Positions 45,662-57,389 of a stretch of 64,000 nt of DNA are shown piece by piece. How positions within the stretch are numbered: position 1 is the stretch's first letter; every line of letters begins with the position of its first letter. The notes beneath the pieces were generated by a model. The model was not told the origin of the DNA. It saw nothing but the letters and a program-made list of their open reading frames with translations, and did not search any database. The translations under genes and the position numbers were made by a program. Location of the stretch: NCBI GenBank assembly GCA_026874595.1, contig CM049312.1:69840929-69904928 (forward strand), read 5' to 3'. The stretch comes from Sipunculus nudus. Lineage: Eukaryota > Annelida > Sipuncula > Golfingiida > Sipunculidae.

Positions 45662-46096
45662 GGAACAGACAGGACGAAATAAATTAGGGGAACAAGCAGG
45701 ACGAAATAAAGAAGGGGAACAAGCAGGACGAAATAAAGACGGGAAACAAGCACGACGAAATAAAGAAGGGAAACAAGCAGGACGAAATAAAGAAGGGGAA
45801 CAGACAGGACAAAATAAATTAGGGGAACAAGGAGGACGAAATAAATAAGGAGAACAAGCACGACGAAATAGAGAAGGGGAACAGATAGGACGAAATAAAG
45901 AAGGGGAACAAGCAGGACGAAATAAAGAAGGGAAACAAGCAGGACGAAATAAAGAAGGGAAACAAGCAGGACGAAATAAAGAAGGGAAACAAGCAGGGTG
46001 AAATAAAGAAGGGGAACAGATATGACAAAATAAAAAAGGGGAACAAGCATGACGAAATAAAAAAGGGGAACAAGCAGGACGAAATAAAGAAGGGAA
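45662..46096. repeat. 27-bp minisatellite, about 16 copies
   Basis: Unit AAGCAGGACGAAATAAAGAA plus GGGGAAC; starts at 45721, 45748 and 45775 give the 27-bp period. Because 27 is a multiple of three, long frames are open on both strands: an Arg/Lys/Glu-rich RNKEGEQAG repeat on plus and a hydrophobic LLYFVLLVP repeat on minus. Neither has flanking gene structure. Confidence 0.95.
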
Positions 46097-46200
46097 CTTA
46101 CTTTAAGTAAGTTTAAAAATGGTATATCCTTTACCTCGCAGTAGGCCTGTATTTGTTTCGTACTTCATACCATGGACGCCTATTGTTTTGAGTAAAATTA

Positions 46201-46827
46201 AAAACCCAGCAAAGCTACGGTTCCTTTTTCGCAGTTGCGGCGGCGGTACGCGGTCGCGGTATCCGGTTGCGGCAAGGCCGATTCCTTTTATGGGGCTACG
46301 GTTGTGAATAAATTGATGTTTGTATATGTTATATACCTAATTAGTATATATGATATAAATAATATTTATGTATATGATACTTAAGCATTTATCCCTGCAT
46401 TGTGAAAAGTGGCAGTGAAAAATTAAGAAACCATGCAGCTGCTTGAATCGAAACAGATACATGTATTTGGCAGATGACTCACCAGGGAATGTTTCACAGA
46501 CAAGTGTTTCACATATTTACAATGATTTAAATCGATGTTTTCAGGTGGAGAATGTTTTTTCCTTCTGGCATACGGTGATAAACACGTTAATCCTGGGGAA
46601 ACCCCTATGAGACGTATACAATTCAGTGCATGGGATTCCTCATCCGACATCATCCGTTTAACAGTTTTTGTAAGATCGGTCGCTACAGGATCCAACAAAA
46701 TTTTTGTCGGATGACAGGTCGGATGAGTACCGCAACCGCACAAAAGGAATCGGTCCTACATAATGTCATATGTTCCACTCTATCCGCAACCGCGACCCAA
46801 CCGCGGCCGCAACCTATGAATCGCAGC
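46201..46827. repeat. GC-rich inverted repeat element
   Basis: GCGGTCGCGG, GGTTGCGG and GCCGATTCCTTTTATGG on the left (46237-46300) are inverted on the right (46700-46810) as CAAAAGGAATCGG, GCAACCGCG and CCGCGGCCGCAACC. This suggests a foldback or MITE-like element of about 0.6 kb in an AT-rich setting. It ends directly at the 5-bp target site of the next transposon. Confidence 0.55.
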
Positions 46828-46832
46828 TCAAT

Positions 46833-48831
46833 CAGGGTTCGTACACTTATCATGAGAAAAATTTCAAGCACTTTTCAAGCACTTTTCAAGGACCTGAAAA
46901 GTATTTTCAAGGACATCAAAATGTATGGACGGTCAGTGCACCTTCACCCATGCATGTTGCCGACATCGAAAGGCTTGTAACACAAAATGCAAAATAATAT
47001 TTATAATGAGATGGACCATATAGTGTGATAAAAAGGCTAGGAAATGTAAAATAAGTAATAGTTATAAGGAAATGACTCAGAAAATAACAAATTTAGCCGA
47101 AATCTACACTAACAGCAATTGAAGCGCTTGTGAAATACCCTTCGGTATAGCCAGTCGCGGTTTAATACACAGCGGCCCATTGTTTTAACTTTACATTCAA
47201 AATGATCACTCATCTTTGGCATGACCTTGACAGATTTAACTAATCTGATAACGAGGGTCTAAAACCTATAATATCTTGAATAGGGATCTCTGATTTGCCG
47301 ACTAGCTCAAACTTTAGCAAATTATAGGCTCCGGCAGAAGGGGTGCCGAAAAACTCTGACAGTTCGGCGATCGTGGGGGATATTCATTAAAGTTTTCAAC
47401 GGCAAAAAAAAATAAAATAAAATAAAAGCCTGTAATATGTTACCCTTATACGATATTTTGGTATAGTATTATCAAATTAGTCAAAACAATACTAGTCAAA
47501 CTTCGTATCAGCACGTTTGATGTGACGACCTTGTCGTGCACGAGGTTTCTGCCGTTTACCGCCAAGTCACTGCCCGCACGTGTCAACAAATGGCCGGGCA
47601 ACACCTGTGAAGGTCGTTATCGAACGATCACAGACGCAGCCAGATTTCTATTCAAACATGTCCAACATTTGATTAAAACTAAAAATGTGAAATCTTATTT
47701 AAAAAAAAAAACTCTTGTTGGCGACCTTTATGCAATCGTTATGCAGGGAGGGAGGGGCCCGAGGCTGGAAGTTGTATATGTCGCTGATCACTCTTTAAAC
47801 TACCAGCGTACTTCGTTTACAAACGGCTATCACATCGCAACAAAAATGTGATTTCCCCCATGGATCCTAGTCTTTTACAAACTGACGCCAGAGTATGTGA
47901 ATATACGTCAGTACCTGCCAAACACCTTAACCTATTTCGGACAAACAGTATTTATCCTTAATTGGATTGACCCCGCGTGTAAACTGTATTTCGCTGATCA
48001 GTGGTCTTATGGAGCTAACAAATGACGATCACAGCGCGTACACGTGAAATGCGCAGGTACGAAGAAAAAAAAACACGCAACCCTTGGATAAACTGAAAAA
48101 CCTTTAACCAAATCAAAGTCGGATTGGGTTCGTTGGGGAAATATGACTCCTCTGATATAATTATTACTGCCGAGTTACCAATGTAAAACGTAAAGTTAAC
48201 TTGATTTAAACGACATATTCTACTGAGAGAATTAGTTTTATATTATTATTATTATCCCTCAGATTCGAATTGTTCCCATCATGTATTTTTCACACATTTT
48301 ATTCCCCTGGTTTGTTCCCAGATAATTATTTACTTTGGACAGATCTTCTCAATAGCTATATTAATAATCTTTGTAGTATTACTTTAAAATTTAAATTATA
48401 AATCTTGCGAAAATACTTACGTGAACTCGCCTAGCGTGGATTGAGTTTTCAATTAAAGAGCTTTTATACGTACCTCGGGGGAAATCTCCACGATCTTTCC
48501 AGTAAAGCAGCTCACTTACTATTTGATAATAAACATGGTTATTACCCTCGTATGTTAACTTGTTACATCGTCACTTTCACTGCCCGGTCTCATTCATCCA
48601 CGATTGGGTTAATTCTATTTCATACATTTGATTGACGTAGAGATGCCCGAAAGTCGATATTAAAATACCAGGTATGCATACACACAACATACACCAAACT
48701 CTTTCACAAAATTTTATTTTTCAAGCACTTTTCCAAACCACTCTCTCTTTTTAAGCACTTTTCAAGCCCTTGAAATTGAAATGAGTAAATTCAAGCACTT
48801 TTCAAGGTTTTCAAGGTGCGTACGAACCCTG
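46833..48831. mobile_element. CAGGGTTCGTAC-ended DNA transposon with perfect 5-bp target duplication, copy B
   Basis: Left end CAGGGTTCGTACACTTATC, right end complement CAGGGTTCGTACGCACCTTG; 12 bp are identical. TCAAT flanks both ends (46828-46832 and 48832-48836). Subterminal TTCAAGCACTTTTCAAG repeats occur at both ends. Frames inside (for example 47522-47851, 109 codons) are not recognisable as transposase, so it appears non-autonomous. The ends resemble hAT-type CAGGGTTC termini, but classical hAT elements duplicate 8 bp. Confidence 0.8.
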
Positions 48832-48836
48832 TCAAT

Positions 48837-49286
48837 AACGGATCTGAAATTTTATTAAGATTTGAAGAAGACTATATTAGGGTTTACAGATTTTATTATC
48901 AATTTTGCACACATGATTCTTAAAATTCAGTATTTAATATTTTTCTGGTGTGGTGCAGTATGTGATTATAATATGAAATTAGTCAAAATACTGCATTAAA
49001 AATACATATTTTATGTTGTATTTTTTTTCAAAATTTTCTAAACCGTGTGAGGGGGAAACCCCCTCCCACATCTACCCCCTTTCAGGCGCTTACATTTGCA
49101 GAATATGCCCCACACTTTTAAAAACGCTAAAAAACAATAAATAATAATAATAATCCGTGGACTGAAACAAGCGAAGCGGGTTTTATTGGGTTATGATTTA
49201 ACCAGAGTTGTCTGGAATATCTAGTCTGTAACTTCGACGTAAGCGGGGTATTCGACTTACGCGAGTTCGACACAACGAGGTTTCAT

Positions 49287-49364
<78 letters not shown>

Positions 49365-50279
49365 TATGCGCCCCTCCCCCTCATGCGCCCCCCCCCCCCC
49401 ACTTTTAACGCTCCAAAGCTTATATGCCCCGTGGATTAAGCCCGCCCCTTACCTTCCAAATAATCCGCCTTTGCCGGTATATACACATATTTACGGTATA
49501 AAGTACATATATAATAAGTAAATACAAACACGGTCTGGATGCATTCCACAGTGGAGGCCTCATATTGGTGGAGGCGTGAATTCCTTAGATTGCAGATTTC
49601 TTGTTCCTTCTATATTTAGCCTGCTGCCTATGTCCAGCACCAAGTCACTGCTGGACGGACAGACAGACGGATGTTTAAAGGGAATTACAAACTGCACAAT
49701 GCTGTAATCAATTCCTCCGCGCCACAATGGACTGATGAATTTAGGGTCAAAGTATACAGCATTGGAATGAAAGGGAACAGGTTAAACATGCAGTGACAGA
49801 GACCTTTTAAATTTAAGTTATATATTATAACTTGTTTATATAATATTATTTATAATAATAAACTCATAAAATATGATAAAATAAAGTGATATACCATGCC
49901 TGTAAATCAAAGATTCGTATTACATTTGTCGATAAAAATACCGCCAAAATACCAAGACGTTTTGCATTGTAAAATCACGGAAAATTGTCCCGATGTGTTG
50001 TTCACTGTGTGGGAACCGGAACTATCGCGACCATGAACCCAACAGCTGGACACTTGATCGTAAACTCGGCAAACAGGATGTCTGCTGGAAGAGACCGCTT
50101 GATAACTCAATGTTTTCGGTGAACTGTCTTGGGGCGGATACTAGTATCACGTACTTAGGGTATAGTATTTCTTTCACTGGAATTGTCCTGCCCGGAACAT
50201 CTGTGTATATACCGGCGAAGAAGGATCATATATATTAAGTATATATATATCATAATTTCATATTTATAAACACACACAT
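48837..50279. other. Repeat remnants, (TA)n at 49290-49366, and a GC-balanced island near 50000
   Basis: 49224-49286 resembles one end of another Tigger-like element (ACAACGAGGTTTCATTGT). A (TA)n tract of about 76 bp and a short C tract follow. At 49990-50160 composition is GC-balanced and frames are open on both strands, but none carries a recognisable domain, so no gene is called. Confidence 0.4.
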
Positions 50280-50295
50280 ATTTAAATATATACAT

Positions 50296-50301
<6 letters not shown>

Positions 50302-50351
<50 letters not shown>

Positions 50352-50951
50352 CTCTGAAGAAAAACAACACTGTTAATTCACAACAGTCTGTTTCACGGGA
50401 TGTGACCCGATCATCAGGTGAATGTGGTTAGAATGAAGCTAACGGCGTGGTTTGAAAAGCCGAGACTTAACGAGATTAGGAGATTATGCTTTGTGCGATT
50501 CGGGGGGGGGTGGGGGGTGGGGGGGGGGGGGTGGCATGTGAAAGACTGACACTGATCCTATTGTCCTCGGGTGCACAATAGGATTGGTCGGGGTACACCT
50601 GCGATACTGGAACATAACAGGGCAGGGCAAGGAGGTTATTTATTGTTTAAATTTTATATATAATACAAAGATATATACCAGGATGCTCAATAAGCATATT
50701 GAACTGATTTGTAATAGGGTCTTGGAAGCAGTGAACATATCAGTAGTATACATATGATAAAAATACACATATACTATGAGAATACACAATATACAAGGCA
50801 AAATTACAATATAAAAGGCAAATATACTATACTATACTCATACCAAGTGGAATCCACTCGGTAAACTCACCATGATGTAGTGGTAACGCCATGTCCCTCA
50901 GTGAGAGAACAACTACCTGAACAGGTAAGTCTGCCCAGCGGATCCTCGTTG
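50302..50951 (-). mobile_element. Dispersed repeat with (TA)n at one end, copy 1 (possible retroelement 3' region)
   Basis: The (TA)n at 50302-50349 is followed by CTGTTTCACGGGATGTGACC, GATCCTATTGTCCTCGGGTG and TCATACCAAGTGGAATCCAC, all shared in the same order with 61503-62157. On the minus strand the (TA)n would be a 3' tail, as seen in some non-LTR or Penelope-type retroelements; that interpretation is inference. A long G tract lies near 50504-50531, with another just past 50951. Confidence 0.6.
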
Positions 50952-51254
50952 GGGGGGGGGGGGGGGGGGGCACGCTGAATATAGTACGAATGCTAGGTTT
51001 TAAATATTTCAGGGTGAATTTGTTTTGATGGCGGCACTTGGAGAGAATTTCAGCTCTTGAGTTCAACAATGATCCAGGGGGGGGGGGGCATTGCTATAAG
51101 TAGCTTTTCAGACAAGCAGAGATCACACTTCCTAGTCCCACAGAAGTAAGGTGCTGCCTTGGCAGATATTTCCCAGGAGAGCTTGTAATTGATATTGTTG
51201 TCTTTTAGTGACCAAATGTGTTTAGACAGTTCAGTATTTTTAGCGTGAGATCCC

Positions 51255-51328
<74 letters not shown>

Positions 51329-51404
51329 GGCATATGTATGTTGTATATACACACAGTTATATACATATTATATTTATAAACACAAATATAAATAAATGTA
51401 TATA

Positions 51405-51436
<32 letters not shown>

Positions 51437-52204
51437 ATTATATGTTAATTAAGTGGAAAAATAATTTTGTGTAAATCATATACCAAAGAAACAAGATGAG
51501 CAGTGTGGAAATCCATTTGTCAGTATCGAGGTGTTCTGCGTAAATATAGACCTTGAAAGGCTGAATGAGGATTGCAGACATGGGGGGGGGGGGGGGTCAC
51601 GTTTTAATGGTATTGGGGATGGGTATTCCCGTCCCGTGATTTAGAAGCGTCAGGAAATGTAGGCTGGGAATGTTGTAAAAGCATATCCGTATATCAATTA
51701 CTCAGATTTGTAAGGTCTCAAAAAGGGCAGTCCACCCATTCTCTAAATCCATCCATGTTTGTTACTGAACCCTTATTAATTGACGTCCCAATATGTCATG
51801 TTAAAAGTTTCCTTGAATATCTACATGAATATTGTTATCTCTTAACTCTTGTAATACGTTTAAGTCATATCATATCTTCTTTGGCTGTTGACATTGAAGT
51901 TAAACGGGATATTTTCGCAGTTGAGGTTGAACACTCGACCTGTTTATTTTCAAATATATGTAAATGAAGATAAATATAGTAAAAAGTCCATTTCTTACTT
52001 TCACCGATCTATACAGTTGTATTTTTGTTGGAAGAGCTCCACTGGCCCTATGTAGCCCACACTCCTTATACCCGGTGGCCGCATTCCTGGCCTACTAGTT
52101 CATTTCATTCTACGAAATGGATTACCCGGAAAGGAATGCGACCAGTAGTACTTGAGCTTGATTCACGGACCGGATGCCTGGCGGGATGATTTATTCTGAT
52201 AAAG

Positions 52205-52259
<55 letters not shown>

Positions 52260-52381
52260 ATTTAATTAAACTGGCAGGTTAAAAAGATGGAATACCAAAA
52301 TTCAAAAATATTCATTTATTTATATTAATTTTTAAACTTATGTAAGCTTGTATTTAAACTTAATTGTATGTGTGTGTGAGG

Positions 52382-52453
<72 letters not shown>

Positions 52454-52728
52454 ACCAGACAAGTATATGTATACTTAACCTAGAACGGCAATATTAATTT
52501 AACATTTTCTTTCATATTTAAAGATGAAAAAACGTTATCAGAGCACAGATAAAAATGGTATTTGAAATATCGCATCAATTCAAGCCATGAATCGGTTGTG
52601 TGAAATAAATCAATAAAACACCTACATTCTCACACTATTGTTGTCATAGGACAAATACAGAAATAAAAGTACAGGGATATATATCCTTCTATAGATAACA
52701 TGTCGCAATAATTTACAACAATCTGCAT
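50952..52728. other. No gene seen; several microsatellites
   Basis: G tracts at about 50951-50970, 51078 and 51583; (TA)n at 51258-51325 and 52206-52252; (TG)n then (GA)n at about 52370-52451. A 70-codon frame at 51755-51967 is not recognisable. Confidence 0.5.
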
Positions 52729-53280
52729 ATGGGCAGTCGACAAGCGACCACAGGTATCACAGAGTCATGGTTAAAGTGCAGGTATAGAATCTCTCCTAAC
52801 ATGACACCTCTCCAAATTTGTGGCATGGGTGTTGCAAAAATTTCTAAAATGTACAGATCGATACTTCTGATGGACGAAATTAAAATGAATTATTGTAGGT
52901 GGCACCACCAGTACACATATGAATTATTGAAGGTGGCACCACCAGTCATGTGTACAAGATAATGCTATTCTAGATCTATAGACATGCCAAATTTCAGGCG
53001 ACACAAAAGAGCTGCACAAGATTGATGTGCATGCAACATTTCAGGTCGATAAGTCAAACAACTCCTGAGAATTTTCCATCCAAAACAGATCTGCACAGAT
53101 GGACCTGAAGCAAAACGTTTGTAGGTCGCGCCACCAGTTTTGCATAAAAAGAAGGAGTCCAAGATCAATGGAACTACATCACGGCATCCTACAGATAAAG
53201 GAGGTGCATAACTGACTATAAAGCTGACATATATGTATATTATAAACAGACGCGCACACAAACAATCTTATTCTGATTCC
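52729..53280 (-). repeat. Diverged relative of the 276-bp satellite monomer
   Basis: Read on the minus strand, blocks such as GACTTATCGACCTGAAATG, GTCTATAGATCTAGAATAGC and GGTGGTGCCACC or GGTGGCGCGACC follow the order of the array monomer at 16.5-29.3 kb. About two monomers, heavily diverged. Confidence 0.65.
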
Positions 53281-53503
53281 CGCATTAATAGTCACATCCA
53301 GTTCTAACTTCACCAAAGAAATACAAATCTAGAAATTGTAACTGATATCCACTGTATATATAGGATATCTTGTACGTAACAAAAGACTAGATCTATGCAT
53401 TGCCGTCAATGCACGACTCATTAAGCATTTTTATTGAGCCGGTTAGCCTTACTTGAGTCGTGATACATGCAATATATACTGGGGAATATACTACAACGCC
53501 CAC

Positions 53504-53701
53504 TTATCCTGTTGCATTGATATCGTAGCAAACAACCCATTCTCTTAAAATTAGGCTACTAATGATTATACACAAAAGAATAGCTGTGAACCCACACACC
53601 AAATTGAAAATCTGTCTCCATGGTATCGAGTCATTTCTTGTACCGCGTACAAGTTGTTTATCGTCCAGTAACCCGTGCGAGCCATGCGTGCATGCATGCA
53701 A
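53504..53701 (-). CDS. Candidate small membrane-protein frame, weak
   Basis: A 65-codon minus-strand frame starts MHACTHGSHGLLDDKQLVRG, then a basic/aromatic PWRQ and one strong hydrophobic segment (IFNLVCGFTAILLCIIISSL) followed by a polar end with NATG. This is the layout of a type II signal anchor, as in the first exon of many Golgi enzymes. It ends at a stop; no donor in frame was seen, and I recognise no family. It could be chance in an otherwise gene-free stretch. Confidence 0.2.
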   Translation of the reverse strand: MHACTHGSHGLLDDKQLVRGTRNDSIPWRQIFNLVCGFTAILLCIIISSLILREWVVCYDINATG

Positions 53702-55239
53702 GCGGTGAGATATTCAACAAACATGCAGAGGGATTTACAAATATTCTGAGTTAACACGGATTGTTTTCTCCCACATGGTAGATGTTGTTAGAAAGTATAA
53801 TATAAATGCTAATGATTGGTCTGGTTTATGTCAAGTGACCTTCAGGCCATGAGGCGTTGTCAAAAATGGCGAAAATATTTGTATCCTCATAGAGCCTTAT
53901 ACAGCGCAGTTCTCATTGATGGATCTAAAGGCGCTATAACGTAAAGTACGTTGGTCGTAGACTCTCTAATGTTTGAGGGCCGAAATGACGCTACTAAATG
54001 CACTACAACCATTATTACTGGCCCTGGTCACTTTCTGTTTTATCCACATCATCAAAAAGCCACACGCATTTTAGAGTTCAAAAGTTAGTTATAGTATCTT
54101 GTTCCAAACAAAAATAATAATATTTAACCGCAATGCCGCAGTTTGAAACACTGTTACGTACATAATTCGCATTGGTGATATTTTTGTTATAGAAGTTATA
54201 TTTAGCCTCTTCTTTACATCACGGCCAGTCTTCAAGTGATGAATGCGTGTGCAGTCATTTTGATCAACCCGTCCCTTCAGGAGACCCGTATTATTTAAAA
54301 TAGTATAATAAACAAATAAATATCATAATAGCGTATAGATTAATGTTTATTCAGTTGAAGATCCCCATGTCGCAATGGACTAGTCCGATTCCTGCCATGC
54401 AGTTAGGCAACAACATATATAGTTATTGTTCTAGTAACACTGAGGGCAAAAAATATGGTGCGAGGGAGCACTGGCGCAATTTGCTGGGGAATAAAGGGGG
54501 ACATGCTCCCCCCCCCCCCCCCCCCCCCACACACACACATACACTTTTTCAACCAGGGGAACATACCGTTTTATATCCCTCACTAATTTTAGCAAAATTA
54601 AAAGAATGTCATATTACCAAAACAGGATCTTATTACAATCTATAAAAGATGTGTGTTGTAAACAAACTTTTGTTTTAGTGTTGTAAGTTTTATTGAATAT
54701 CGAAGAACTGCAGTCTTTTAAAATGACTAAAATACAAAACGTAGCTGATAAAGTGAAATTACTCATCCGTTCCCTCACCACCGAGAAACCAGCAGGTTGG
54801 ATAAATGCAGGTTTTAATGATAAATATTTAATTTGTTGAGGTTTTTTTTTTGCGAAGCGGGAATTCTCCCCTTAACTTATACCAAAATTGTTTCAAAATT
54901 ACTCAGAATTGAATGCCATGTGTGGCGGGGGGGGGGGGGGGGGAGCCGTTCCCCCATCCCATATTGCAATAGGAAATTGAGCCTCATCGATTATATATTA
55001 TATTATATTATACATTTATATTTTTATAGACATTGAAAATAGCTGGTCCTCATTTGCATAAAGTGAAAAAAAGTTAAGATAAAATAAATGAAATAAGTGA
55101 GAGGCGAATAGGTAGAACGACTGATCATTTGTTGTGCGTGGCCTTACTAGAGCTGGCCAATGATAGACCTGTCTTGTCTATAGGAAGTTGAAATAAAAGC
55201 CATAATCCATGAGATACACAACATACAAGCCATCCGGCC
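53702..55239. other. No gene seen; upstream region of the FReD gene
   Basis: C tract at about 54510-54528, G tract at about 54927-54942. A 38-codon frame at 54723 starts MTKIQNVADKVKLLIRSLTT but has no support. AAATAAAAGC about 50 bp before the FReD start codon is a weak TATA-like candidate. Confidence 0.4.
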
Positions 55240-55245
55240 ATGACC

Positions 55246-55684
55246 ATGGGCAGCACAGTGTTTATTATTTGCCTTGTATCAGTCCTAACGACTGTTCAAA
55301 CACAGCCTGCTGATAATAACACGACAGCAACTGATGTTGGAATCACATTCCAGTCAGCATATAATGTTTACCTTACACAGAACATCCAGTCTCAGAATGG
55401 AAAATGCCCATGTTCGCAGAACCAAGCCCGCCCACCAGGGGAACAGCCACCATATTTCAGCTTGGTCGACTCAAAGGAAGTCAAGAAAATGATGTCCAGT
55501 CTGCTCGAAACGCAGCTAGGAAACCTCACAGCCCTCTTGGATAAAGAAGTCAGGGAAACTAAAAGAAAACAGAAGGAACTAGAATGGAAACTTGGAAACA
55601 TCACAGAATCTATATCCAACATAAGCGACTCCCTAGACCTTGAGAGAAGTGCATCAAGGGTTACAATTAGTTCAAACGTAATTG
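55246..55684 (+). CDS. Fibrinogen-related (FReD) secreted protein, exon 1: signal peptide and coiled coil
   Basis: The ATG at 55246 (ACCATGG) is preferred over the in-frame ATG six bases upstream because of its better context. Residues 1-20 form a signal peptide (MGSTVFIICLVSVLTTVQTQ). A Thr/Asn-rich stretch follows, then a CPC pair at residues 54 and 56 that could cross-link subunits, a Pro-rich turn (RPPGEQPP) and a charged heptad-like region at about 76-135, a probable coiled coil. Possible N-glycosylation sites lie at residues 24-25, 93, 118 and 125. The exon ends with ATTG/GTGAGT, a consensus donor, one base into codon 147, which matches the phase of the fibrinogen-domain exon at 57390. 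Known of the family: such molluscan proteins are secreted lectin-like recognition molecules that multimerise through the coiled coil. Confidence 0.85.
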
Positions 55685-56003
55685 GTGAGTGTTTTCATGT
55701 ATTTTCCATCATTTAGATGGTCTTTTATAATTAACTTTTTTTCACGTTTTGTGATTGTCTAAACCACTTCTTCGATTTGATTACCTCGGTCACGTAAGTT
55801 ATGACTTTCCGGGGGTTTTGTTGTTTGTTTTTCTTTCTGTTAGCATGATAAAGCTGTGTTTCAATGTGCGCGTATATGCGTGTGTGCGTATATACAGTGG
55901 CGTCATTTTATTTTCAAGGGTGAAAGGGAGGGGGGGGGGGGGAGATTACTCGCAGGCGTTGGAGGGCAATGAAAGCTGGGACAACTTTTTTATAACCAGA
56001 CGC

Positions 56004-56071
<68 letters not shown>

Positions 56072-57389
56072 GTTAAATCCGTAATGAGCGCCCCACCTGG
56101 ATTTTCTAGGGTTCTCTTTGAGAAAACGGAGGGAATGAGCCAAACTCACCTACAAAGCTTTGGCAGTACATACGATTATCGTTTTTCCCCACCTCGCTTG
56201 ATGATTTTGACGGCGTAAAATTATGTCAGGGTTTCCAAAGCTCATAAATATTGGTTAGCGAAAGGTAATTTTCCCTAAATTAGCAAAAAAAGTTTCCCCA
56301 GAATCACCCAAAAAGGTCAGGTCTAAGCCCAGAACAGCACTACATTGATATGATGAATCGTACACATCGTACATGTATTTACTATTAACACCGTCGATAT
56401 CCGTCCTTAATTTACCTTAACTATCTGTACCGTGGAAGGGAATTTCTGTCTTCTCGCACGGACTTATCAGAGTTATGGTCAGTTGCGTTAATTTTCAGGA
56501 AAATTGCGCCTAATAGGTCATAATGACTTTTGCCGAGTGTTATAAAAGTATGAAAGTTTTGTCGGTAGAAAGAATTACGTTTTAATAAAAGTACCCGAGT
56601 ATACATACTGCCAGCACCTTTCAGGCCACATAAACTTTCATTTTTTTTTACACATACAGACCTTGTAAGAGCAAGTTTCATGCCTCTGATAGTGGGAGCA
56701 ATTATGTTTTAACTACTGCATTGACTGGCCAGTCTATCTTGTTTCAAGTACATGTTAATTCTAAGCCAGGGGTAGATATATGTTAATAATCTACTTATTT
56801 ATATATTTCGTTTCCAATATATAAATATTATTCTTTCTATATCTTGGGTCGATTACATTGATCATCCCCTCTTCCTAAAATGTATGGGGATATACCTCCC
56901 ACCCCACCCTCTGTATTGACATCCTTGTCTGCGTATATGTGAGAATAAAATGTGTTTCCGTGAGCGCGTTAATATGCGTGAACTGGCAGACGTATGTAAT
57001 ATTACAGGTGATCTATCAGGTCTCCTCATAAAGATGACGGAGTGACGTCATTTTACCCCGATCCATGAGTTCACGCAGAACCTTTGCGTGAAAATGGCAC
57101 CTATGGCAATTTATACGTATATACACGCACATACGCTGTCGGACACATGGAAACACTCCAATTACAAAATCATATGAGGGATTTTCAAGCACATAAGCGC
57201 ACATGGAAACACAGCTTAATGCGAACATTATATGAGTGCCGTGTTGAACGAATCGTTGTTTCGCGGTGTAGCGCCTTGGGAATTTAGGCGCTCAACTTGA
57301 TAAAAATGTATGTGGGGTTGTGACATATATGTTATCATTTTATAAATGTACTCGCAAATGGTATTAAACACAGGTTTTTCCGTTTCCAG
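55685..57389 (+). other. Intron of the FReD gene
   Basis: GT at 55685 and TTTCCAG at 57383-57389. It holds a G tract near 55930, (TA)n at about 56000-56070, a repeat-like GGGGATATACCTCCC segment near 56890 and, near 57270, a GCGCCTTGGGAATTTAGGCGC hairpin. No extra exon was recognised, and phases fit direct joining of the two exons. Confidence 0.75.

Noticed and set aside
45586-46050. 154-codon minus-strand frame predicting a highly hydrophobic protein
   Set aside because: It is entirely the 27-bp minisatellite read in one frame; no unique flanking coding sequence.
47522-47851. 109-codon frame inside the 2-kb CAGGGTTCGTAC element as transposase
   Set aside because: No recognisable zinc-finger, DDE or dimerisation motif; the element looks non-autonomous.
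49907-50238. GC-balanced island with open frames on both strands
   Set aside because: No frame could be linked to a family or to convincing splice sites; noted only in the gap description.
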